Shown here: positions 40,712 to 50,800 of the stretch, in pieces
How positions within the stretch are numbered: position 1 is the first letter of the stretch
Layout: the number at the start of each line of letters is the position of its first letter
From: Gammaproteobacteria bacterium
GTDB taxonomy: Bacteria > Pseudomonadota > Gammaproteobacteria > Thiohalomonadales > Thiohalomonadaceae
Assembly (NCBI GenBank): GCA_003252455.1
Contig: QKED01000012.1
Coordinates: forward strand, 124,001-188,000
Direction: 5' to 3'
Length of the DNA: 64,000 nt
Translations under genes and position numbers: made by a program
The notes under the pieces: model-generated
Database searches by the model: none
Told to the model about the DNA's origin: nothing
What the model saw: the letters and a program-made list of their open reading frames with translations, nothing else

Positions 40712-41176
40712 TCACCCCTGGCGTTTGCCGGTCTGGAGACGCTCGATCTCCTCGCGGAAGGCGTTGACGTCCTGGAAGCTCAGGTAGACCGAGGCGAAGC
40801 GCACGTAGGCCACCTGGTCGAGTTCGCGCAGCTCGTTCATCACCCACTCGCCGAGCAGGCGTGAGTTGACCTCACGCTCGCCACCGGAGCGCAGGCGACG
40901 CTTGATGCGCCCGATGGCCCCCTCGATCTCCTCGGTGCTCACCGGGCGCTTCTGCAGCGCGCGGAGCATACCGGCGCGCAGCTTCTCCTCGTCGAAGGCA
41001 TCGCGTGCGCCGTCGCGCTTGACGATGCGCGGCAGCACTAGCTCGGCGGTCTCGAAGGTGGTGAAGCGCTCACCGCAGGTGAGGCACTCGCGGCGACGGC
41101 GCACCATGTCCCCCTCGTTGCCGAGGCGGGAGTCGATGACGCGGGTGTCGGGGGCGGAGCAGAAGGGACAGCGCAT
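40712..41176 (-). CDS. nrdR: Transcriptional repressor NrdR
   Basis: Nucleotide-sensing repressor of ribonucleotide reductase genes. The 154-residue product has a zinc ribbon with C3, C6, C31 and C34 ([29 protein letters not shown]) and an ATP-cone (about 48-138, [20 protein letters not shown]). The start is at the ATG beginning the ribbon; the longer frame overlaps glyA. It lies 47 bp after glyA in the common glyA-nrdR-rib order. Confidence 0.96.
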   Translation of the reverse strand: MRCPFCSAPDTRVIDSRLGNEGDMVRRRRECLTCGERFTTFETAELVLPRIVKRDGARDAFDEEKLRAGMLRALQKRPVSTEEIEGAIGRIKRRLRSGGEREVNSRLLGEWVMNELRELDQVAYVRFASVYLSFQDVNAFREEIERLQTGKRQG

Positions 41177-41223
41177 AGGGAGGTGTCGGGGGCGGCGGGG
41201 GAGGGTCTCCCCCGCCGGTCGCC

Positions 41224-42477
41224 TTACTTGTAGACCGGCAGACGCTTGCAGACGTCGAGCACCTGGCCCTTGACGCGCGCGATGACCGCCGCGTCGCCAC
41301 GGCTGTCGATCACATCGCACATCCAGCCGGCCAGGTCGACGCACGCCTGCTCATCGAAGCCACGGGTGGTGACGGCGGGGGTACCGATGCGGATACCGGA
41401 GGTGACGAAGGGGGACTGCGGGTCGTTAGGCACGGCGTTCTTGTTCACGGTGATGTTGGAGTCACCGAGCCAGGCGTCCACATCCTTGCCGGTGAGACCG
41501 GCCTTGATGAAGCTGACCAGGAAGAGGTGGTCGTCGGTGCCGCCGGAGACCACGTCGTAGCCGCGCGCGATGAACACCTTGGCCATCGCCTGGGCGTTCT
41601 TCACCACCTGCGCCTGGTAGGCCTTGAACTCGGGCTCCATCGCCTCCTTGAAGGCCACCGCCTTGGCGGCGATGACGTGCATCAGCGGACCGCCCTGGGT
41701 GCCGGGGAAGACCAGGGAGTTGAGCTTCTTCTCGATCTCCTCGTTCTTCTTGGCCAGGATGATGCCGCCGCGCGGGCCGCGCAGGGTCTTGTGCGTGGTG
41801 GAGGTGGTGACGTCGGCGATCTGCACCGGGCTCGGGTAGACCCCGGCGGCGATGAGGCCGGCGACGTGGGCCATGTCGACGAACAGGTAGGCGCCTACTT
41901 CATCGGCGATGTCGCGAAAGCGCTGCCAGTCGACCACGCGGGAGTAGGCGGAGAAGCCGGCGACGATCATCTTCGGCTTGTGCTCGCGGGCCAGACGCTC
42001 GACCTCTGCGTAGTCGATCTCGCCGGTCTCGGGGTTCAGCCCGTACTGCACGGCGTTGTAGATCTTGCCGGAGAAGTTGGGCTTGGCGCCGTGGGTGAGG
42101 TGACCGCCGTGGGCCAGGCTCATGCCGAGCACGGTGTCGCCGGGCTGGCACAGCGCCATGTAGACGGCGGCGTTGGCCTGGGAGCCGGAGTGGGGCTGGA
42201 CGTTGGCGTAGTCGGCACCGAACAGCTCCTTCACGCGGTCGATGGCCAACTGCTCGGCCACATCGACGAACTCACAGCCGCCGTAGTAGCGCTTGCCGGG
42301 GTAACCCTCGGCGTACTTGTTGGTCAGCTGTGAGCCCTGCGCCTGCATCACGCGGGGGCTGGTGTAGTTCTCCGAGGCGATGAGCTCGATGTGCTCCTCC
42401 TGACGGCGCTCCTCGTTCTGGATCGCGTTCCATAGTTCGTCGTCGTAACCGGCAATGGTCATATCCTGGGTAAACAT
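41224..42477 (-). CDS. glyA: Serine hydroxymethyltransferase
   Basis: PLP enzyme interconverting serine and glycine while charging tetrahydrofolate. The 417-residue product has full family length. PLP Lys is K230 in [15 protein letters not shown]. Other motifs are [35 protein letters not shown] and [15 protein letters not shown]. First gene of the long minus-strand operon; its promoter should lie between 42478 and 42604. Confidence 0.97.
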   Translation of the reverse strand: MFTQDMTIAGYDDELWNAIQNEERRQEEHIELIASENYTSPRVMQAQGSQLTNKYAEGYPGKRYYGGCEFVDVAEQLAIDRVKELFGADYANVQPHSGSQANAAVYMALCQPGDTVLGMSLAHGGHLTHGAKPNFSGKIYNAVQYGLNPETGEIDYAEVERLAREHKPKMIVAGFSAYSRVVDWQRFRDIADEVGAYLFVDMAHVAGLIAAGVYPSPVQIADVTTSTTHKTLRGPRGGIILAKKNEEIEKKLNSLVFPGTQGGPLMHVIAAKAVAFKEAMEPEFKAYQAQVVKNAQAMAKVFIARGYDVVSGGTDDHLFLVSFIKAGLTGKDVDAWLGDSNITVNKNAVPNDPQSPFVTSGIRIGTPAVTTRGFDEQACVDLAGWMCDVIDSRGDAAVIARVKGQVLDVCKRLPVYK

Positions 42478-42604
42478 GGGGCACCTCGAAGAGAATGGCG
42501 GTCGTCCGTGGGCACGGCCGATGGCGGTATAACAGAACCGGGAATTTTACCCTAAACGTGGGCGCTTGGCGATTGGGGGATCGGCATCATATAGCTTCGG
42601 AATA

Positions 42605-42765
42605 TTAGCCACGGAGGCACAGAGGGCACAGAGAGTGACGAGCTTAGGTGTGGCGGGTATCGTCGAACCGGCACAGCGCACCGAAACACTACAGGACCGT
42701 TTCTGCTGATAAAAATGTGCGCGCAGCTCCACTCATCTCCGTGTTCTCTGTGTCTGCGTGGCTAA
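42605..42765. repeat. MITE-like inverted-repeat element, copy 2
   Basis: Left arm TTAGCCACGGAGGCACAG, right arm ending TGTGTCTGCGTGGCTAA; about 160 bp. It fills most of the 366-bp gap between glyA and the next gene (42478-42844); nothing else is seen there except a terminator and the likely glyA promoter. Confidence 0.75.
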
Positions 42766-42798
42766 TCTTCAGCTGCAAGCGTGCGATGTCTGAAACGA

Positions 42799-42823
42799 AC
42801 AAGGCCCCGAAGCGGGGCCTTGT
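42799..42823 (-). terminator. Terminator after the unknown secreted protein gene
   Basis: AAGGCCCCG / CGGGGCCTT stem with a 3-base loop, followed by TTGTTCG on the minus strand, 20 bp past the stop codon. Confidence 0.75.
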
Positions 42824-42844
42824 TACCACGGGGCGCGAAGCCGC

Positions 42845-43765
42845 TTAGATACCGAGTTCAGGGGCGTTGCCAGCCACGCTCTTGAGGGCGTTGGCGATGG
42901 CGTCGGGACTGGACATGATGTTCATGAAGCTGTGCTCGCCCATCATGGAGAGGTCGGGGAAGTTGATGGCGATACGGAAGCGCGCGTAGAGGGCGTAGGC
43001 CTTGTTGTCGCTGACCAGGATCTCGTAGGGCAGGTGGGCGCTGGAGCGCAGCGGCTTGAAGTCGATCTCGCCCATGATGAAGGCGTCGTCCATCGCCTTG
43101 TCACCCTTCTTGCCCGCCTGCATGGCGACACCAAAGACGCTCTCCTGCTTGCCGGGGATGTCGATGCGGTAGACCTTGCTCACCCCGGCCACGCCCTTGG
43201 CGAGATTGGCCTCGATGGTCTCGATCGCCTCGTTGTAGGAGCCGAACTCGTTGAGCACGGTGGGCTCATCGAAATACTCCATGCCGAGCATGTAGTGGTA
43301 GTCGCGTAGGTCGTCGGGCTCCAGACCTTGGGCCGGACCGAAGGGTTCGAGATTACCCAAGGTGGCGCCGAGCTTCTCTGTAACCCCAGCCAGGTCGCCC
43401 TCCATGCGGTAGGCGTTGGCCATGTAGGTGGGGTTGGTGAAACTCACCTGCAGCTCGTCACCGACACGGGTCACGGCCACGCGCTGGGCGGCGCCGTAAC
43501 CGCCATGCTCCGACTTGGCGGCGTTGCGCTTGAGCGCCTCGTTGGTCACTACCACCAGGCTGGCGCCGTCGTACGGGGTGTAGGCGCCAACGATCTCGAA
43601 GCCGGCGGCGGCCAGTTTGCTCTTCACCTCGGCGACCACGGTGGGGATGTCGCCCTGGGTCTTGGCGGCGAGGATGAAGGGTTTGAGCGGGGCCGCCTGC
43701 AGTTCGAAGGCGGCGGAGATGAGCAGGGCGCCAGCGAGGGCGGCTTTGAGGGTCTTGGTCAACAT
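42845..43765 (-). CDS. Secreted protein of unknown function, partner of the FadL-type porin
   Basis: The 306-residue protein has a Sec signal peptide (MLTKTLKAALAGALLISAAF, cleavage near LQA-APL at 24). No membrane span occurs afterwards. Two alpha/beta halves are suggested: TVVAEVKSKLAAAGFEIVGA at 42-61 and YNEAIETIEANLAKGVAGVS at about 177-196. The first half faintly recalls DUF302-type folds. It follows the porin gene on the same strand with a hairpin between. A periplasmic handler of the porin's hydrophobic substrate is a guess. Confidence 0.7.
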   Translation of the reverse strand: MLTKTLKAALAGALLISAAFELQAAPLKPFILAAKTQGDIPTVVAEVKSKLAAAGFEIVGAYTPYDGASLVVVTNEALKRNAAKSEHGGYGAAQRVAVTRVGDELQVSFTNPTYMANAYRMEGDLAGVTEKLGATLGNLEPFGPAQGLEPDDLRDYHYMLGMEYFDEPTVLNEFGSYNEAIETIEANLAKGVAGVSKVYRIDIPGKQESVFGVAMQAGKKGDKAMDDAFIMGEIDFKPLRSSAHLPYEILVSDNKAYALYARFRIAINFPDLSMMGEHSFMNIMSSPDAIANALKSVAGNAPELGI

Positions 43766-43794
43766 GGGGGAGTTCTCCTCGGTCTGTGTAACGA

Positions 43795-43822
43795 CAAAGA
43801 GGCGGACTGTGCCGCCTCTTTG
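43795..43822 (-). terminator. Hairpin between the porin and secreted-protein genes
   Basis: Perfect 11-bp stem CAAAGAGGCGG / CCGCCTCTTTG with a 6-base loop. Followed by TCG rather than a U-run, so it probably ends most porin transcripts but allows some read-through. Confidence 0.65.
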
Positions 43823-43858
43823 CCCTGTCCGTCGTGCTACTTGGGCACTGGGATCGTG

Positions 43859-45427
43859 TTAGAACTTGAGCCGGTAGGCAATCTGCCAGTTGAACTGGCG
43901 CATGGTGGTATCCATGGTGGTGGCGTCGGAGGTCTGGGTGTGACGTGACACCAGCCAGAAGGCGAAGTCCACGCCGCTACGCTGCGTGAAGTTGTAGCTG
44001 GTACCGAAGGTCATATGGTTCTCGACGATGGCCGGGAACAGGTAGTTCAGCGTGGAGCTGGGGATCGGGTTGGGCGAGTAGTTCAGGCCCATACGGAAGG
44101 TCCAGGTGTCGTCCGGGCTGTAGGCGCCGCCGAGGGCGATGACGTCCTGGTCCTTCCAGTCCTGCGCCATGGTGGCGTCCAGGGTGGCACCGGCGAAGGG
44201 ACCGTTGGCCGCGCTGTTGTCGGCGACGAAGGAGAGCTTGAAGTCCTTCATCACCGCCTCCCAGTTGATCCGCTTCCAGTCCATGGCCAGCATCACCTGG
44301 CGGGTCGGACGGTAGGCGAAACCGAGGCCGAAGGTGGAGGGCCACTGGAAGTCCTTCACCATCATGGTACCGGTCACATCCATGGAGAGGTTCATGTAGG
44401 TGCCCGTGGCGTTGACCGGGTTGAGGCCGCCGGCCGGGTTGGCCATGTAGGCACCGAACACGCCTTGGTCGCCACTGATGGCCATGGTCATGCTGGCGTC
44501 GTCCGCCTCCAGGTCATCCAGGCTGGTCTCGGAGTGGTAGCTCATGCCCACCGTCATACTCGGGGTGAGCTGATAGGTGAGACCGAGCTTGCCACCCATG
44601 CCAGCACCCTGCGCCGCACCGGTGTAGTCGCTGTCGTCGCTGAAGTCGAAGTAGCCGTAGTACATGTCATTGACCATGCCGGCGGTCATCATGCCATTGA
44701 GGCCGTTGACCATGCTGCCGGAGATCGCGCCACTCCCCATCATGGAGTACATCTGCGCCCCGGGCATGGCCATCTGGATGTCCATGTTGGCCCAGACGTA
44801 GTCGATACTGCCGCCGATGGAGAGGCGGTCGGTGGCGCGGTAGCTGATGGGGATGATGAAGCGCCCGACGCTCACCTCGGAGCGCTCTTGCAGCCCGGCG
44901 ACGGTGGCGATGGGGGTCATGGCAGGCCCGGACATGGTCATGATCGGATTGGTGGCCACGCCGAAACCGGAGGCCGACTGACCCATCATCAGCATGCCCG
45001 CGGCGCCCGCGGCACCGGGACCGTTGGGGTACTCGGTACCCATGCCGCCCTGGGCGAACATACCCACGCCGTAGGAGAGCTTACCGCTGCTGCGGACCCA
45101 GCCCAGTGCCGGCATGTAGAAGGCGTTGGACTCGGAGTCGAACTCGGCCACCACTTTCCCCGTGGCATCCTTCATCTTGGTGGTTACCGAGGGGCCGAGG
45201 AAACCGAGGGCCAGGTCGAAGCGGTTGCCGTTGGCCATCAGGCTGAGGGTGGCCGGGTTGTTCATCATGGCGGCCGGGCCGTTGTCATAGGCCATGGACG
45301 CACCGCCCATGCCTGCGGCCTCGGGGCCGTAACCGGCCAAGTTCATACCGTTGGTGGCGTAGGCGCCGGTGGTGCCGAGGGCGAGTGCCACGCCCAGTGC
45401 GACCAGACCTTGATTGGGGTATCCCAT
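43859..45427 (-). CDS. FadL/TodX-family outer-membrane transport protein
   Basis: The 522-residue porin for hydrophobic molecules starts at MGYPNQGLVALGVALALGTT, and the signal peptide ends near AYA at 24. The mature N-terminus (TNGMNLAGYGPEAAGMGGAS, then AAMMNNPATLSLM) is the FadL hatch signature. The C-terminus ends with a beta-strand finishing in Phe (QIAYRLKF). The extracellular half is extremely Met-rich (for example YSMMGSGAISGSMVNGLNGM, MLMMGQSASGFG). The open frame extends 21 codons upstream without a better ribosome site. The substrate is not deducible. Confidence 0.88.
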   Translation of the reverse strand: MGYPNQGLVALGVALALGTTGAYATNGMNLAGYGPEAAGMGGASMAYDNGPAAMMNNPATLSLMANGNRFDLALGFLGPSVTTKMKDATGKVVAEFDSESNAFYMPALGWVRSSGKLSYGVGMFAQGGMGTEYPNGPGAAGAAGMLMMGQSASGFGVATNPIMTMSGPAMTPIATVAGLQERSEVSVGRFIIPISYRATDRLSIGGSIDYVWANMDIQMAMPGAQMYSMMGSGAISGSMVNGLNGMMTAGMVNDMYYGYFDFSDDSDYTGAAQGAGMGGKLGLTYQLTPSMTVGMSYHSETSLDDLEADDASMTMAISGDQGVFGAYMANPAGGLNPVNATGTYMNLSMDVTGTMMVKDFQWPSTFGLGFAYRPTRQVMLAMDWKRINWEAVMKDFKLSFVADNSAANGPFAGATLDATMAQDWKDQDVIALGGAYSPDDTWTFRMGLNYSPNPIPSSTLNYLFPAIVENHMTFGTSYNFTQRSGVDFAFWLVSRHTQTSDATTMDTTMRQFNWQIAYRLKF

Positions 45428-46094
45428 GCGGTGATCTCCTCGAACTACGTATTGTGTTGTGAGCATGCGATGCCAGGGTGCGTAGGCCACACTCCAAAAC
45501 CCAAGAGGAGGGTGGGTCGCGGGTGAATCCTGGCCGGTGGTTTGTGGTGTCGGCGGGGGGCTTTACGGCGCGACTTCTAGCGGACGCGATCGGCTAAGCC
45601 TCCCCTTGGTGGCGTAATCTAAGGGGCAGTCGGAACCCGGGTCAATATCCCATTGCATAGCCCAGTTACTAAAGAACGGTGATCGTAGGAAGCGCATTAG
45701 AATCAGGTTATTTACCGATTTTATGGCTTCTGGCCCGCGTCACTCGTGACGATACGAAAAACTCGCCGAAAAAACATGTAGTTATGCAATTCAATCAGAC
45801 AATCATTAAATGCTTATGTATTGGCGAGTGGAATCCGACCCATCAGATGCAGATATAGGGCGTTTGGTTGAGATTATGTTTCAATAGGTAACGAACAGGG
45901 GCGCTGATCGACACTGCAGGGGAAATTTGCGGAGTGCGGGGCTAGGCGGAGTGGCGTGCGACAGGCGCAGAGGTGCTGACAAATGGGTGTGCGCCAAGGT
46001 GCGCAGGGTATCGGGCGGGGGGACGGGATAGGGCGTGGGCGGGGGGAGACCACCCCGCCAGGCGGCAGGGTGGTAGCTGCAGGTGCGTCAGCGA
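45428..46094. other. Intergenic region between dsrE2 and the porin gene
   Basis: AT-rich between about 45655 and 45900, which suits promoter DNA for the porin, but I cannot fix -35/-10 boxes. A hairpin ACCACCC/GGGTGGT with an inner CGCC/GGCG (46049-46074) lies 21 bp after the dsrE2 stop and probably ends that transcript. No gene seen. Confidence 0.55.
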
Positions 46095-46601
46095 TTAGAC
46101 GTACAGGCAGATATCGGACTCACCAGCGAACTCGAAGAAGGTGGCGGCGCCACCGTACTCAAGGCCGTCGATGAAGTCGGAGTGGCTGAAGCCGAACAGC
46201 TCGACGGTCATCTGGCAGGCGATGAACTTCACGTCGGCCTCTTGGCAGAGCTCACGCAGCTCACCGATGCTGGCCACGCCGTTGTTGGCGATGGTCTGCT
46301 TCATGAGGGCGGTGGCGAGAGACTCGAAGCCGGGGACGTTGGCCTGGATGAAGTTGGGGATGTTCCAGTTGATGTCACGGAACCCCTTCGGGCCGAAGGG
46401 CATCTTCATCGGCATGCCAGGGTTGCCCAGGGGGCTCACCTTGAGGGCGCTCAGGTCCTTGCGCACCAGCTGCAGACCGTAGAAGGTGAAGAACACCTGC
46501 ACGTCGTAACCGAGGGCGGCGGCGGTGGAGGCCAGGATGTAGGGCGGATAGGCCCAATCCAGGGTGCCCTTAGTGGCGATAATAGCCAGTTTCTTGGTCA
46601 T
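46095..46601 (-). CDS. dsrE2: DsrE2-type sulfur-carrier protein
   Basis: The 168-residue DsrE/F/H-like protein is of the DsrE2 type. It starts KKLAIIATKGTLDWAYPPYI, contains the hydrophobic AALGYDVQVFFTFYGL, and has a conserved Cys at 129 in KFIACQMTVELFGF. In sulfur oxidisers, rhodanese-TusA-DsrE2 proteins pass persulfide sulfur in the cytoplasm to the reverse Dsr or sHdr pathway. It is encoded 31 bp after tusA. The usual rhodanese gene is not adjacent. Confidence 0.9.
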   Translation of the reverse strand: MTKKLAIIATKGTLDWAYPPYILASTAAALGYDVQVFFTFYGLQLVRKDLSALKVSPLGNPGMPMKMPFGPKGFRDINWNIPNFIQANVPGFESLATALMKQTIANNGVASIGELRELCQEADVKFIACQMTVELFGFSHSDFIDGLEYGGAATFFEFAGESDICLYV

Positions 46602-46632
46602 GGGAGGCTACCTCCGGGTAGACGCGATCTGA

Positions 46633-46863
46633 TCAGGACTTCTGGATGCGGAAGACGAACTTGCCGCCCTCTTCACCGGAGTCGAGCAGGGTGTTGCCGG
46701 TCTGGTTGCAGAAGGCCTCGAAGTCCTTCACAGAACCCGGGTCGGTGGCGACGATGCGCAGCACCTGGCCGGACTCCATGCCGCCGAGGGTCTTCTTGGC
46801 GCGCAGGATGGGCAGGGGGCAGTTGAGGCCGCTGGCGTCGAGTTCTTGATCAAAATCTGCCAT
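46633..46863 (-). CDS. tusA: TusA sulfur-carrier protein
   Basis: The 76-residue TusA/SirA-family carrier holds sulfur as persulfide on C15 in the hallmark LNCPLPILRAKKTL (CPxP). The remaining fold (GQVLRIVATDPGSVKDFEAF) is typical. It works with DsrE2 in sulfur transfer and may also serve tRNA thiolation. An AT-rich region of about 180 bp upstream probably holds the promoter. Confidence 0.95.
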   Translation of the reverse strand: MADFDQELDASGLNCPLPILRAKKTLGGMESGQVLRIVATDPGSVKDFEAFCNQTGNTLLDSGEEGGKFVFRIQKS

Positions 46864-47044
46864 GGGAGTGGTCTCCTCGGATCGGGTTGGGGTTAATGCT
46901 CCGGTAACATAACCTGGAGCTATGAATTGTTAATTAGCATACAGCAGTAAACTTATACGATATTAAACCCAGATAAGGGAAAATAGCAACCGTTTCCCTG
47001 CCATGAGTTTAACCCATTGTTATTAATGAAAAAGAGTCCCATTT

Positions 47045-47623
47045 TCAGGCCTCGTCGAGGGCCCGCTCCGGGCGCTTGTGGATGAAGCGTGCCACCCAGA
47101 TCCCCGCCAGCAGACCGAACAGGTGCGACTCCCAGGAGATGTAGGGATGACGGGGTAAGACGCCGAAGATCATCCCCCCATAGAACAGCACCACGCCGAT
47201 GGCGATGAGCACCGCCTTGACCGAGCGGGCGTACCAGCCCATGGCGACGAGGTAGCCAAAGTAGCCGAAGATGAGGCCGCTGGCGCCGATATGGTAGTTG
47301 CTCCTTGCCATCAGCCAGACCCCGGCACCACCGATGAGGACGATGGCGATGGTCACGGCGAAGAAGGCGCGCATGCCGTGCACCGCCACCAGGAAGCCGA
47401 GCACCAGCAGGGGTAGGGTATTGGAGACCAGGTGCAGGATACCGCCGTGCAGCAGCGGGGCGAGGGGGATGCCGATGAGCCCGGAGAGGTGGCGCGGCCA
47501 GATGCCGAAACGGTCGAGGGCGTGGCCCGTGAGTTGATTGACGACCTCGATGGCCCAGAGCAGGGCGATAAAGCCGAGGATCAGGCGCAGACGCGCGCCG
47601 AGGGTCGGTTCAGTGTCGGCCAT
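47045..47623 (-). CDS. Rhomboid-family intramembrane serine protease
   Basis: The 192-residue protein has six predicted membrane helices. The catalytic dyad is S115 in HIGASGLIFGYFGY and H167 in SWESHLFGLLAG. The loop motif PLLHGGILHLVSNTLPLLVL is also typical. Start chosen at the ATG after GGAGG; eleven further codons are open upstream. No substrate gene is adjacent. It might process tail-anchored or surface proteins. Confidence 0.92.
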   Translation of the reverse strand: MADTEPTLGARLRLILGFIALLWAIEVVNQLTGHALDRFGIWPRHLSGLIGIPLAPLLHGGILHLVSNTLPLLVLGFLVAVHGMRAFFAVTIAIVLIGGAGVWLMARSNYHIGASGLIFGYFGYLVAMGWYARSVKAVLIAIGVVLFYGGMIFGVLPRHPYISWESHLFGLLAGIWVARFIHKRPERALDEA

Positions 47624-47737
47624 GGCAGCCTCCTTGTTCACGTGTGGCGTCGACACAGGCTAACCAGTCGCTGCTGTCGACGCCACCCTCCTATTGGGTT
47701 AATCGGAGCAAGCGGTTTCTCTTAGAACCCTGAAGAG

Positions 47738-47890
47738 TTAGCCACGGAGGACACGGAGTAGAGAGCGATGAGGTGATAGAGCTGGGCGAATCGGCGATCG
47801 ATCCGACCCGCAGTCGACCTCACCAGAGTTCCACGCCCAACCTCCACTCAGAATTGCTCTTCTTCGTGTCCTCCGTGCCTCCGTGGCCAA
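47738..47890. repeat. MITE-like inverted-repeat element, copy 3
   Basis: Left arm TTAGCCACGGAGGACACGG, right arm ending GTGCCTCCGTGGCCAA; about 150 bp. It ends 10 bp before the purL stop codon, between purL and the rhomboid gene. Confidence 0.75.
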
Positions 47891-47899
47891 TCCTCCAGC

Positions 47900-50800
47900 C
47901 TAACCGACCCAGCGCCGCGCGTTGCGGAACATGCGCATCCACGGGCCGTCCTCCTGCCACTCGTCCGGGTGCCAGGAGTGGGTGACGGCACGGAACACGC
48001 GCTCCGGGTGCGGCATCATGATGGTCACGCGGCCATCGTCGGTGGTCAGGCCGGTGATGCCGAGCGGCGAGCCGTTGGGGTTGGCCGGGTAGCGCTCGGT
48101 GGGGTCGCCGTAGTTGTCGACAAAGCGCATGGCCACCCGGTGGGCGGCGAGGGCGTTGGTCGGGCCGTCGCTGGCCTTGAATTCGGCGCGACCCTCACCG
48201 TGGGCCACGGCGATGGGCATCTTCGAGCCCGCCATGTCGGCGAGCAGGATGGAGGGGGAGTCCACCACCTCGACCATGGCGAAACGCGCCTCGAACTGCT
48301 CCGAGGTGTTGCGCACGAAGTGCGGCCAGTGCTCGGCACCCGGGATCAGCTCGTGCAGGTTGCTCATCATCTGGCAGCCGTTGCAGACGCCCAGGGCGAA
48401 GGTGCTCTCGCGCTCGAAGAAGGCGGCGAACTGCTCCCGCGCACGCGGGTTGAACAACACCGACTTGGCCCACCCCTCACCAGCGCCGAGCACGTCACCG
48501 TAGGAGAAGCCGCCGCAGGCGACTAGCCCGGTGAAGTCGTCGAGCGCCACGCGCCCGCCGATGATGTCGCTCATGTGCACGTCGACGGCGGCGAAACCGG
48601 CGCGGTCGAAGGCGGCGGCCATCTCGATCTGACCGTTCACGCCCTGCTCACGCAGCACGGCCACGCGCGGGCGGGCGCCGGAGGCGATATAGGGGGCGCT
48701 GATGTTCTCGTTCAGATCGAAGCTCAGCTCGGCGAAGGCGCCGGGGTCGTTGGCATCCAGCAGACGGTCGAACTCCTCCTTGGCGCAGGCGGGGTTGTCG
48801 CGCAGGGACTGCATCTGGAAGCTGGTCTGCGCCCACGCCCGTTGCAGCTCGACGCGCGGCTCGTCGATGAGGCCCTCTTGGTCGTAGCTGAAGCGCAGGG
48901 TGTCGGAGTCGTTCAGCTCGCCGATGACGTGGCTGTACTTGCCGAGGCCCGCCTCCTTGAGCCACGCCAGCACCTCGTCGGTATCGCTGTGACGCACCTG
49001 GATCACCGCGCCTAGCTCTTCGTTGAATAGCGCAGATGCAGGGTCGTCGCCGAGGTCGTCGAGGCGGCAGTCGAGGCCGCTGTGGGCGGCGAAGGCCATC
49101 TCCGCCAGGGTGACGAAGAGGCCGCCGTCGGAGCGGTCGTGGTAGGCGAGCAGGCGTCCGGCGCGGTTCAGCTCCTGGATCACCGAGAAGAAGCGCGACA
49201 TGGCGGCCGGGTCGTCGAGGTCCGGGGCGTGGTGGCCCGCCTCGCCGTAGACCTGGGCCAGGCAGGAGCCGCCGAGGCGGTTCTTACCCTTGCCCAGGTC
49301 GATGAGGATGAGGTCGGTGTCGCCCTGGTCAGTGCGCAGCTCCGGGGTGAGGGTGGCGCGCACGTCGAACACCGGGGCGAAGGCGCTGATGATCAGCGAC
49401 AGCGGTGCGGTGACCGACTTGGCCTCCTCGCCGTCGCGCCAGACGGTCTTCATCGACATGGAGTCCTTGCCCACCGGGATGGTCAGGCCAAGGGCCGGGC
49501 AGAGCTCTTCGCCGACGGCCTTGACCGCTTCAAAGAGACCCGCGTCCTCGCCGGGGTGGCCCGCGGGGGCCATCCAGTTGGCGGAGAGCTTGATGTCGTG
49601 GATGTCGCCGATGCGCGCAGCGGCGATGTTGGTCAGCGCCTCACCCACCGCCATACGGGCGCTGGCGGCGTGGTCGACCAGGGCGATGGGGGTGCGCTCA
49701 CCCATGGCCATCGCCTCGCCGGTGTAGCCCTGGTAGCCGGTGGCAGTGACGCCGACGTCGGCGACCGGCTCCTGCCAGGGGCCGACCATCTGGTCGCGCA
49801 CCACGGTGCCGGTGACGCTGCGGTCGCCGATGGTGATGAGGAAGCGCTTGTCGGCGATGGTCGGCAGGCGCAGCAGGCGGTAGGCGGCCTCCTTGAGGTC
49901 GAGGTGCCGGGTGGCGAACTCCGGCTTACGGAAGGTCTTGTGGCGCACGTCGCGCAGCATCTTCGGTGGCTTGCCGAGCAGCACCTCCATCGGCATGTCG
50001 ATGGGGGTGTTGTCGAAGTGGGCATCGCCCAGCACCAACTGCTGCTCCTTGGTCGCCTCACCGATCACCGCATAGGGGCAGCGCTCGCGCTCGCACAGGG
50101 CGGCGAAGCGGTCGAGGTCGTCGGCGGCCACCGCCAGCACGTAGCGCTCCTGCGCCTCGTTGCACCAGATCTCCTTGGGCGACATGCCGGGGTCGTCGTT
50201 GGGGATGGCGCGCAGCTCGAAGCGCGCGCCGCGTCCGGCGTCGTTGACCAGCTCGGGCATGGCGTTGGAGAGGCCGCCCGCGCCGACGTCGTGGATGGAG
50301 ATGATCGGGTTGTTCTCACCCAGTTGCCAGCAGCGGTCGATCACCTCCTGACAGCGGCGCTCCATCTCCGGGTTGGCGCGCTGCACCGAGGCGAAGTCCA
50401 GCGCCGCGGAGGAGGAGCCACTGGCCATGGAGGAGGCGGCGCCGCCACCGAGGCCGATGAGCATGGCCGGGCCGCCGAGGACGATGAGCTGCGCGCCGGG
50501 CGGGATCTCGTGCTTCTCGACGTGGTCCTCGCGGATGTTGCCGAGGCCACCGGCGAGCATGATCGGCTTGTGGTAGCCGCGCACCTCTTCGCCGTTGGGG
50601 CCGGGCACGGACTGCTCGTAGGTGCGGAAGTAGCCGTTGATCGCCGGGCGGCCGAACTCGTTGTTGAAGGCGGCGGCGCCGAGGGGGCCGTCGATCATGA
50701 TGTCGAGGGCCGAGACGATGCGCTCGGGTTTGCCGTAGTCCGCCTCCCACGGCTGCTCGAAGCCGGGGATGCGCAGGTTGGAGACGGAGAAGCCGGTGAG

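Noticed and set aside
44015-45526. A 503-codon open frame antisense to the FadL-type gene
   Set aside because: His/Gly/Val-rich shadow translation; the FadL signature is on the minus strand.
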